The notes beneath the pieces are model-generated. The model ran no database searches. It saw only the letters and a list, made by a program, of their open reading frames with translations, and was not told the origin of the DNA. The position numbers and the translations under genes were made by a program. This document shows, one piece after another, positions 1 through 5,508 of a DNA stretch of 5,508 nt. The DNA is from Ignavibacteria bacterium (GTDB lineage Bacteria; Bacteroidota; Ignavibacteria; Ignavibacteriales; Melioribacteraceae), in assembly GCA_027347545.1 (NCBI GenBank), contig DAIEQT010000161.1, positions 1-5,508 on the forward strand, given 5' to 3'. Positions within the stretch are counted from its first letter, which is position 1. Each line of letters opens with the position of its first letter.

Positions 1-3000
1 ATGCGATAAAGTATTCCATAAAAGATGGCGGAGTAAAAACCGGAAGCGATCCCTTAAATTTGTGTGTCGCAGCTCTAATTTTTGCTCTATCTTCTGTGGC
101 AAATGTTTCCTCCAACTCTTCGAATATTTTTGGACTATTATTAATAAAAATATTAGCGAGCTTTATAAGCATTTTAGAATCGCCATTAAAATAATCTAAT
201 GCGGATTGCAAGATAATTGTTAAATCCAATTCCAAATTATTTTCTTTTGTAAGAATTAACCCAACAGAAAAGAAAGAATGAATTATCTTAAACAATTCCT
301 TCGGGCGAATCGGTTTGGAAACATATCCATCCATTCCTGCCTGGATACATTTATCTTTGTCATCTTTCATTGCACGGGCAGTAAGAGCAATAATTGGAAC
401 ATGCTCTTTTGTTTCTTTTTCTCTAATTGTACGCGTTGCGGTAAAGCCATCCATTACAGGCATCTGAATATCCATCAGTATCAAATCGAAACCTCTGTTA
501 GCGTGGAAGTTAACCGCCTCCAGACCATTTCTAACTATTGTTACTTTATGTTTTTTCTTTGTAAGAAGTTCGTAAAGAATTTCTTGATTGATCTCATTAT
601 CTTCTGCAACAAGAACATTTAGCTGTGGCACATCATATTCTTCTTCAACTTGCAGATGCTCTGTTAATTCTTCTGCTACATTAATCAATTTATTATCTGT
701 CCGCTGCCGTTTGAATAATACAGACTGAATTGTTTCCAAAAGCTCTGAGTGGCTGAACGGTTTTGTGTAAAACGCATCTATCCCTAACTGATTTGCTCTA
801 TCATAATCCGAAATGCTGTGAGACATCGTGATCATAATGATAGGCAAATCTTTCAAGTCGTTATCTTTTTTTAGAGTTTCGACAACAGTAAAACCATCTA
901 TTCCCGGCAGACGAATATCGAGAAAGAGCAGTTGATAAGGTTTGTTGCTGGAAGACTCTTTTTTCAACTTGACAAGAGCATCTTCTCCGCACGTTACAAT
1001 TTTAGGTTTCATTCCCCAATTAGAAAAGATTTCATTCAGCAGTTCGGTTGTTAATGGATTATCATCAACAATCATAACAGGCAAACCTTTTAACGCCTCT
1101 ATTTTAAACCCCATTGGGTCGGATTTTTCTGAAATCTTAAACGGAATAACAAAATGAAAATTTGAACCTTTGCCCGGTTCGCTTTCAACCCAGATGCGTC
1201 CGCCAAAAAGATTAACAAGCGAGGAAGAAATAGCAAGCCCCAAACCTGTTCCGCCAAATTGCCGCGATATGGAACTATCCGCTTGCTCAAAAGATTCGAA
1301 AATTAATTTCTGCTTCTCCTTTGGTATTCCAATACCTGTATCTGCAACAGTAAAGTGCAAATTGATTTTTTCTTCTTCGCGGCTTTCTTCTTTAACTCTA
1401 AGAATTACGCTGCCGCGTTCTGTAAATTTTAACGAATTGCCGATAAGGTTTGTTAGTATTTGCTGTAAGCGAAGGTTATCTCCAATTAATATTTCGGGTA
1501 TTGCGTGATCAAGGCTGTAGAGTAATTCAATACCTTTGCTGAATGCGCGCCAACCGAATGGTTTAAGTATTGAAGCCAATTCATTTCGAAATGAAAATTC
1601 AACTTTGTTCAGTTCCAATTTACCGATTTCAATTTTTGATAAATCGAGAAGGTCGTTAATTATAACAAGAAGAGATTCTCCTGAAGTTTTTATGTTTTGT
1701 ATAAACCGTTCTTGATTTTTATTTACCGCAGTATCTGCAACTAATTCCGTCATCCCAATAATTCCGTTAAGCGGGGTACGTAGTTCGTGGGAAATATTTG
1801 CAAGGAATTTGGATTTAGTGCGGTTTGCCTCTTCTGCCTGTTCTTTAGCTTGCATCAACTCTTGTTCATACTTTTTTTGAAGAGTTATATCTCTTGCAAT
1901 ACCTACGAGCGCAACGATGTTTCCTTTTGCATCTTTAACTTGAGAAGTTGAAAGGAAGACTGGGAATTCCGTTCCGTTTTTTCTTCTATTAGGAACTTCG
2001 CCCTGCCAATGCCCGTTTAGCGTTGAGGGAAGAATTTCCTTTTCTATTCCGGTTAATATCTTTTTTGCCCGCACCATTTCAATTGGTTTGCCAATTAGTT
2101 CTTCCAGTGTGTAGCCATAGGTTTCGAGGAAGGAATCGTTAACAAAAATTAAATTGTTGTTAACATCTGTAATGCTGATGCAATCGCCGGAGCTTTTAAC
2201 TGCATGAGCAAGCATATTTATTTTTTCTTCGGCTTTCTTTATTTCGGTAATATCTCTTGTAATTCCAACGTAAGCAATTAATTCTCCTTTTTCATTGAAT
2301 ATTGGTGCAACCGAAAGAAGAACCGGAAATTCAGTTCCGTCTTTTCTTTTATTAAGAACTTCACCTTGCCACGCTTCATTTTTGGTAATAGATGAAAAAA
2401 GATCATTATCCACTTCGGGAAAATTATTTTCCGAATGTATGATGAAGATAGGTTGCTCAATAATTTCTTCTTCATTATAGCCATAAGTTTTAATAAAGGA
2501 ATCATTAGTAAAAATGAATTTGTAATCCTTATCTGTTACGCCAATACAATCGCTTGAATTTTTAACAGCTAAAGCAAGCACATTTATTTTTTCTTCGGCT
2601 TTCTTGCGTTCGGTGATGTCGCGGACTATTGCTTGTAGATAAACCTTGCTGCCAAGTTCTATTTTGTTCAGGCCCACTTCAGCATCGAATAATGAACCGT
2701 CTAAACGGCAATGTTTCCACTCAAAGAACTGAGGTTCGCCTTTTATAGCAGCGCCAATTTTTTCCATTGCTTTGTTAGAAGATAAACGCCCGTCGGACTG
2801 TTGTTTAGGTGAAAATTCAACCGGAGAATGACCAATAATATCTTTTCTTGAACATCCAAAGATTTTTTCGGTTTTGATATTGCAGTCAATAAAGATTTTC
2901 TCATCCATTATAAAGATAGCATCATTGGCAGACTCAAACAGCGTTTTAAACTTGGTTTGGCTTATTTTTATTTCTTCCTCTGAAAGCTTTCTGTCTGTAA

Positions 3001-4468
3001 TATCCATCAAAGAACCAAGCCAGCGAAGAGGATTCCTGTTCTTATCATACAGAACAAATCCCCTATCAAAAACAAAAGCGTAAGAGCCATCCGAGCGTTT
3101 GAAACGGTATTCACCGCTCCAGTTTTCCTGTTTTTCATCAAATACCTGTTGAATACTTTGTGTCAAAGCATCCATATCATCCGGATGAATTTTATCTTCC
3201 CACCAATGAATGTCTGTTTCAGTTATTTCATGCGGATAGTTGAAAAGCCGGCTGAGCCCTTCGTTCCACCAAATTTCGTTGGTTAATAAATTCCAATCGT
3301 AAACGCAGTCGTTTGTTGCCCTGGCTACTAAGTTAAATCGTCCATTGAGTTCAATCATTAATTGTTCGGATTTTTTTCTTTCTGTTATATCAAGATGTGA
3401 ACCGGACAAATGCAATGGTTTTCCTTTTTCATCGCATTTAATCGAAGCGTGGCAAAGAATCCAGCGGTATGAACCATCACGATGGCGAAAACGATATTCT
3501 GATTCAAATTTTTCGCGCACACCCGATAAAAATTCTTTAGTTGATTCTTCTACACGTTTTGCATCATCGGGATGAAGATGAGCCATCAATATTTCAACAC
3601 CGCCTTGTAATTCTTCGTCTTCATAACCGATTTGCTTTTTCCACTCCGGTGAGTGATAAACCTCGTTAGTCTGCAAGTTCCAATCCCACAAGCCAACACC
3701 GCTTGCTATAATAGATTCTTGGAGTTGCTGTTGAGTTTTTTGAATTTGCTTTTGTGATTTTTGAAGTGCGTTTTCTGATTTTTTGTGTGCTTGAATCTCA
3801 TATTCCAGTTCTTGATTTTGTTTAAGAATTTGTGCCCGGCTTTTACGTAACAAGCGCTCAATAGGTATCCAAATGATTGTGAGCAAGAGAATAGCAAGAC
3901 CAAAAAACCATTTGCTCTGGATTGCCTCTTCTTGAAACTGCGTTTGTTGTTGGTCGGTTTCATGCTCGTGCAGTGAGATAACTTTTGAAAGTCCTTCGGC
4001 ATAGAATGTTTTCTGCTTAGAGTATTCGCGGCTTGTTAAAATTGCGTAGGCTTCATTTCGTCTTCCGGTGTGAACCAATTCAAAAACGCGGCGTTCCATT
4101 GTTTCAAGTTGAACGTTGGCGCTATCAGTTATTTCCAGCATTTGCTTGGCAGAATGAATAGAATCCATTTGTAACAATTCTTTAATAGTACTATCGAGTT
4201 TTGGCTTAAAGAGGCGGTATCGTTTTTCCCATCGAACATTGTCGGTACTTGCCGCGAGCAAAGCAGAATTAGTGAGCACTTCGTCAAAAAGACGGATGTT
4301 CTTAACGCGTCTTTCAATTGTTTGTGAACGCTTGGAGTTTTCGAGCATACTTTCCATTACATTGTATGTGTGAGTACCCACTAGGATCATCACAAGAGCA
4401 GAGGAAATAATTGCGAAGGACAAAAAAATATTTGGGTTCCTAAGTTTCTCCAAATTAAATTTATTCAT
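1..4468 (-). CDS. Giant membrane hybrid histidine kinase: sensor-PAS x5-HisKA-HATPase-REC-REC-Hpt (3' end beyond the window)
   Basis: This is a membrane-anchored hybrid sensor kinase that should autophosphorylate on His and pass the phosphate along an internal His-Asp-His relay. The frame is open from the ATG at 4468 to the left edge, giving 1489 full codons and no stop. Visible order: TM1 (about residues 14-31), extracytoplasmic helical domain (32-186), TM2 (187-205), Lys/Gln-rich coiled coil (206-249), five PAS domains (250-864), HisKA with H894, HATPase with N1011 and D1043, REC1 with D1184, REC2 with D1333, and Hpt with H1469. The start is chosen because an AAGGA Shine-Dalgarno lies nine bases upstream and a hydrophobic TM1 follows at once. 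The layout resembles BarA/ArcB-type kinases but with two receivers and far more PAS domains. The Hpt normally needs a few dozen more residues, so the protein probably ends soon past the edge. The stimulus and the final response regulator are unknown. The architecture is seen directly; the relay order is inferred from the family. Confidence 0.95.
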   Translation of the reverse strand, partial: MNKFNLEKLRNPNIFLSFAIISSALVMILVGTHTYNVMESMLENSKRSQTIERRVKNIRLFDEVLTNSALLAASTDNVRWEKRYRLFKPKLDSTIKELLQMDSIHSAKQMLEITDSANVQLETMERRVFELVHTGRRNEAYAILTSREYSKQKTFYAEGLSKVISLHEHETDQQQTQFQEEAIQSKWFFGLAILLLTIIWIPIERLLRKSRAQILKQNQELEYEIQAHKKSENALQKSQKQIQKTQQQLQESIIASGVGLWDWNLQTNEVYHSPEWKKQIGYEDEELQGGVEILMAHLHPDDAKRVEESTKEFLSGVREKFESEYRFRHRDGSYRWILCHASIKCDEKGKPLHLSGSHLDITERKKSEQLMIELNGRFNLVARATNDCVYDWNLLTNEIWWNEGLSRLFNYPHEITETDIHWWEDKIHPDDMDALTQSIQQVFDEKQENWSGEYRFKRSDGSYAFVFDRGFVLYDKNRNPLRWLGSLMDITDRKLSEEEIKISQTKFKTLFESANDAIFIMDEKIFIDCNIKTEKIFGCSRKDIIGHSPVEFSPKQQSDGRLSSNKAMEKIGAAIKGEPQFFEWKHCRLDGSLFDAEVGLNKIELGSKVYLQAIVRDITERKKAEEKINVLALAVKNSSDCIGVTDKDYKFIFTNDSFIKTYGYNEEEIIEQPIFIIHSENNFPEVDNDLFSSITKNEAWQGEVLNKRKDGTEFPVLLSVAPIFNEKGELIAYVGITRDITEIKKAEEKINMLAHAVKSSGDCISITDVNNNLIFVNDSFLETYGYTLEELIGKPIEMVRAKKILTGIEKEILPSTLNGHWQGEVPNRRKNGTEFPVFLSTSQVKDAKGNIVALVGIARDITLQKKYEQELMQAKEQAEEANRTKSKFLANISHELRTPLNGIIGMTELVADTAVNKNQERFIQNIKTSGESLLVIINDLLDLSKIEIGKLELNKVEFSFRNELASILKPFGWRAFSKGIELLYSLDHAIPEILIGDNLRLQQILTNLIGNSLKFTERGSVILRVKEESREEEKINLHFTVADTGIGIPKEKQKLIFESFEQADSSISRQFGGTGLGLAISSSLVNLFGGRIWVESEPGKGSNFHFVIPFKISEKSDPMGFKIEALKGLPVMIVDDNPLTTELLNEIFSNWGMKPKIVTCGEDALVKLKKESSSNKPYQLLFLDIRLPGIDGFTVVETLKKDNDLKDLPIIMITMSHSISDYDRANQLGIDAFYTKPFSHSELLETIQSVLFKRQRTDNKLINVAEELTEHLQVEEEYDVPQLNVLVAEDNEINQEILYELLTKKKHKVTIVRNGLEAVNFHANRGFDLILMDIQMPVMDGFTATRTIREKETKEHVPIIALTARAMKDDKDKCIQAGMDGYVSKPIRPKELFKIIHSFFSVGLILTKENNLELDLTIILQSALDYFNGDSKMLIKLANIFINNSPKIFEELEETFATEDRAKIRAATHKFKGSLPVFTPPSFMEYFIA
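2..232 (-). other. Hpt phosphotransfer domain, cut by the window edge (residues ~1413-1489+)
   Basis: After REC2 comes a helical stretch with the Hpt signature: YFNGD, then a leucine/isoleucine-rich helix ending [12 protein letters not shown], then [15 protein letters not shown]1469, in H-K-F-K-G-S, is the expected phospho-acceptor. Only 20 residues after it are visible, so the closing helices of the four-helix bundle are outside the window. An Hpt implies that phosphate leaves this protein for a separate response regulator. Confidence 0.85.
275..622 (-). other. Second receiver domain of the hybrid kinase (REC2, residues ~1283-1398)
   Basis: The domain begins [13 protein letters not shown], the form most typical of receivers in BarA/EvgS-like hybrid kinases. 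The phospho-acceptor is D1333 in [13 protein letters not shown], a Thr follows in IIALTA, and the conserved Lys is K1385 in YVSKPI. It is separated from REC1 by an acidic linker ([12 protein letters not shown]). Because it has the standard AEDN and MDIQMP wording and lies next to the Hpt, it is the likelier donor to the Hpt; that is an inference. Confidence 0.94.
719..1087 (-). other. First receiver domain of the hybrid kinase (REC1, residues ~1128-1250)
   Basis: The domain begins [10 protein letters not shown] with the acidic pair used for Mg2+ binding. The phospho-acceptor is D1184 in [13 protein letters not shown], a Thr follows in IIMIT, and the conserved Lys is K1236 in YTKPF. All the residues needed for phosphoryl transfer are intact. 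Within the relay it would take phosphate from H894 or act as an allosteric receiver; with two receivers in a row, which one feeds the Hpt cannot be read from sequence. Confidence 0.93.
1124..1819 (-). other. HisKA dimerisation/phosphoacceptor and HATPase_c catalytic core (residues ~884-1115)
   Basis: This is the kinase engine. The H-box reads [16 protein letters not shown] with H894 as the phospho-acceptor, preceded by a short coiled linker rich in Glu and Ala ([10 protein letters not shown]). The N-box is [12 protein letters not shown] with N1011, the G1 box is VADTGIGIP with D1043, the F-box is FESFEQAD, and the G2 box is [11 protein letters not shown] near residues 1069-1080, followed by GGRIWVES and GKGSNFHF. 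All the boxes expected of an active hybrid kinase are present with no missing key residue, so I expect ATP-dependent autophosphorylation in a dimer. Confidence 0.95.
1877..2605 (-). repeat. Tandem duplication of a PAS module (PAS4 and PAS5), period 366 bases
   Basis: Copy 1 (PAS4, residues 622-743) occupies 2605-2240 and copy 2 (PAS5, residues 744-864) occupies 2239-1877. Both begin with KKAEEKIN. The first 33 bases of each copy on the minus strand (2605-2573 and 2239-2207) match at 32 positions, and the period is exactly 366 bases, or 122 codons. Aligning the two proteins by hand with a one-residue gap gives about 62 identities over about 121 positions. The middle (after YGY, before WQGEV) has diverged most, which is the part that usually surrounds the PAS ligand pocket. 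Confidence 0.88.
1877..3721 (-). other. Array of five PAS domains (residues ~250-864)
   Basis: Five PAS/PAC units follow one another, each ending in a D-I-T hinge: D360, D489, D617, and equivalents near 738 and 860. PAS1 (about 250-362) and PAS2 (380-491) look like the PAS_3 type: each has a Trp-containing start (LWDW at 260-263; YDWN around W392), an HPDD motif, and an EYRF...DGSY strand. PAS3 (about 500-618) begins FESANDAIF and has a longer insert. PAS4 and PAS5 are near-copies with YGY, WQGEV and DGTEFPV/NGTEFPV strands. None shows the GRNCRFLQ cysteine motif of LOV photoreceptors, and no heme or flavin ligand can be assigned. In this family the array senses cytoplasmic small molecules or redox state, or simply relays and dimerises; which applies here is unknown. 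Confidence 0.9.
3911..4375 (-). other. Extracytoplasmic helical sensor domain of the hybrid kinase (residues 32-186)
   Basis: About 155 residues lie between TM1 and TM2 and are predicted to face the periplasm. The stretch is rich in charged residues and appears all-helical, as in CHASE3 or four-helix-bundle sensors. Two landmarks stand out: [14 protein letters not shown] followed by RWEKRY (residues 62-84), and a C-terminal half with [16 protein letters not shown] and [13 protein letters not shown] (125-160). From memory, the same landmarks (DEVLT, then RWExRY, then YAEG) recur in the N-terminal regions of many PAS, GGDEF and kinase proteins, so this looks like a shared sensory module rather than a unique one. 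I cannot give it a family accession or a ligand. Cysteines are absent from this stretch. Confidence 0.7.
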
Positions 4469-4527
4469 AGAATTAATTCCTTATAATTAAGTAGCGAGTA
4501 AACATTAGAAAATAATAGAACTATTAC
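4469..4527. other. 59-base intergenic gap, probably inside an operon
   Basis: This very AT-rich gap separates the stop of the receiver-kinase gene from the ATG of the hybrid kinase. Apart from the Shine-Dalgarno I see only a weak inverted repeat (TAATAG, two bases, CTATTA at 4513-4526), which has no GC stem or following T-run. No -35/-10 pair or Bacteroidota-type -7 element stands out. The short gap and same strand favour co-transcription from a promoter right of the window. Confidence 0.6.
4478..4482 (-). promoter_or_regulatory. Shine-Dalgarno AAGGA of the hybrid kinase
   Basis: On the minus strand AAGGA is followed by nine bases and then the ATG at 4468. It decides the start of the giant kinase, since the next in-frame Met (residue 27) lies inside TM1. 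A clear Shine-Dalgarno is mildly notable if the host is a Bacteroidota member, many of which use weak ones. Confidence 0.7.
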
Positions 4528-5508
4528 CTACTCCACATACTTTGGCATAGAGATGGTAAACGTAGTTCCACTTCCTACCTTACTCTTCACTGAGATAGCT
4601 CCGTTTTGTTTTTCCACCAACTCCTTGCAAATAGGTAAACCCAAGCCCGTGCCTATTTCTTGATTAGTTCCGTTAGTTGTAAACTTAACATCGCTTCTAA
4701 ACAGTTTATCTATATTTTCCGGGTTAATGCCTATGCCGTTATCCGTTAGATTTATTTCTATGCTTTCGCCAACTTCTTTAGAACCAACTGTAATAATTCC
4801 TTCTACCGGCGTAAACTTAATTGCGTTAGAAACCAAATTTTGAATTACTGTATTCATCATAATTCTATCGGCTAATAAAAAGTGTTCTTCCGTTTGATCT
4901 CTGAGAATAATTTTTTTAGACTCTGTATTACTTTTAACAAGTCCGAAAACATGTTCAACAACATTTTTCAAATTCACTTTAGCCGGAGTGTAAACAAAAT
5001 CTTCCGATCTCAAGCGGGTGAGATCAAGAAGATCATTTAATAATTGCAATAGATTTTTTGCAATTTGGTTAATGTCCATGCTAATACTTTTAATCTCTTC
5101 CGGACTCATTGTGTCTGCATCTTCCATAAGAATTTGTGTTAAGCCGAGAAGCGGATGGAAAGGAGAACGGAGATCGTGAGCAATAATGGAATAAAATTTT
5201 TCGTTTTTGGCTAAAACATGTTCTAATTTTTTTGTTCTCTTAAACAGTTCAACAAATACATCAACTTTCGATTTCACAATTTTAGGGATGAACGGAGTAG
5301 TTAGATAATCTACTGCGCCGCTTGAGTAACTTTTGAATTTGTATTCCTCCGAGAAGTAAGTATCAGTAACAAAAATAATTGGCGTAGTAGCATTCTTGGA
5401 GGATGATCTAATCATGCCAGCCGTTTTGTAACCGTCTAATATTGGCATAGAGATATCGAGCAAAATAAGAGCAAACTGAAGCTCATTGGCTTTATCTACT
5501 GCGGCATA
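4528..5508 (-). CDS. Receiver-histidine kinase (REC-HisKA-HATPase), 5' end beyond the window
   Basis: This is a soluble kinase with an N-terminal receiver, no membrane segment being visible. The frame is open from the right edge to the TAG at 4528-4530, giving 326 residues. The receiver (visible 1-94) has D18 in ALILLDISMPILDG as phospho-acceptor and IIFVTD as the Thr strand, but reads DYLTTPF where DYLxKPx is expected, so T71 replaces the conserved Lys. The helix KVDVFVELFKRTKKLEHV then leads into the H-box AHDLRSPF with H111, N-box N228, G1 box DNGIGI with D256, and G2 box GTGLGL near 286-291, and the protein ends shortly after TFTISMP. The kinase core is complete. Missing upstream are the first receiver strands and the acidic pair. 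The family couples the phosphorylation state of the receiver to kinase activity. It lies 59 bases upstream of the hybrid kinase and is likely its operon partner. A TTG at 5463 is internal to the receiver and not the start. Confidence 0.93.
   Translation of the reverse strand, partial: YAAVDKANELQFALILLDISMPILDGYKTAGMIRSSSKNATTPIIFVTDTYFSEEYKFKSYSSGAVDYLTTPFIPKIVKSKVDVFVELFKRTKKLEHVLAKNEKFYSIIAHDLRSPFHPLLGLTQILMEDADTMSPEEIKSISMDINQIAKNLLQLLNDLLDLTRLRSEDFVYTPAKVNLKNVVEHVFGLVKSNTESKKIILRDQTEEHFLLADRIMMNTVIQNLVSNAIKFTPVEGIITVGSKEVGESIEINLTDNGIGINPENIDKLFRSDVKFTTNGTNQEIGTGLGLPICKELVEKQNGAISVKSKVGSGTTFTISMPKYVE

Noticed and set aside
278..1508. Several open frames on the plus strand (such as 278-622, 942-1157 and 1170-1508)
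   Set aside because: They lie opposite the REC, Hpt and kinase domains of the hybrid kinase, have no recognisable domain and follow from the codon usage of the true gene.
2278..3575. Short open frames inside the PAS array on both strands
   Set aside because: The long in-frame PAS translation explains this stretch fully, and the alternative products resemble nothing.
3706..4317. Minus-strand open frames at 3706-4002 and 4129-4317
   Set aside because: They overlap the sensor, TM2 and coiled-coil coding frame in another phase; the Lys/Asn-rich product is a frame-shifted reading of the coiled coil.
4513..4526. Inverted repeat in the intergenic gap as a terminator
   Set aside because: The arms are six AT-rich base pairs with a two-base loop and no T-tract; too weak for an intrinsic terminator.
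4483..4527. A separate promoter for the hybrid kinase
   Set aside because: The gap is AT-rich enough to give chance -10-like strings, but no properly spaced -35/-10 or TAnnTTTG element is convincing.
5461..5463. TTG as a start of the upstream kinase
   Set aside because: The frame stays open to the right edge and the extra 15 residues (ending FALIL) are the expected helix and strand of a receiver, so TTG is an internal Leu codon.
1..5508. Mobile element, CRISPR array, tRNA or riboswitch
   Set aside because: Nearly all bases are accounted for by two coding frames; the only repeat is the in-frame PAS duplication.

Overview
The window holds parts of two two-component signalling genes, both on the minus strand and in the same order as transcription (right to left). 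No gene is supported on the plus strand. The DNA is AT-rich. Domain usage and wording (PAS repeats ending in D-I-T-E-R-K, a kinase H-box reading AHDLRSPF, a giant hybrid kinase) suggest a free-living, environment-sensing bacterium of the Bacteroidota/Ignavibacteriota side of the FCB group. That placement is an inference from style only; there is no marker gene here.

Right part (4528-5508): the 3' portion of a receiver-histidine kinase gene. Its 5' end lies beyond the right edge. The visible 326 residues are most of a receiver (REC) domain followed directly by a complete HisKA/HATPase core. The receiver keeps its phospho-acceptor Asp but has Thr where the near-invariant Lys should be.

Gap (4469-4527): 59 bases with a Shine-Dalgarno for the next gene and no convincing terminator or promoter, so the two genes are probably co-transcribed.

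Left part (1-4468): a giant membrane-bound hybrid histidine kinase, 1489 codons visible, running off the left edge inside its last recognisable domain. Order from the N-terminus: TM1, a ~155-residue extracytoplasmic helical sensor, TM2, a coiled coil, five PAS domains, HisKA + HATPase, two receivers and an Hpt domain. Every phosphorelay residue is visible (H894, D1184, D1333, H1469). PAS4 and PAS5 are a recognisable tandem duplication.

How they may work together: the large kinase carries a whole His-Asp-His relay and would need a separate response regulator after its Hpt. The neighbouring receiver-kinase is the closest candidate partner, although its receiver is atypical. No DNA-binding or enzymatic output domain is visible, so the end response cannot be named. 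I found no mobile element, CRISPR array, RNA gene or evidence of a new class of system; this is an elaborate but recognisable phosphorelay locus.
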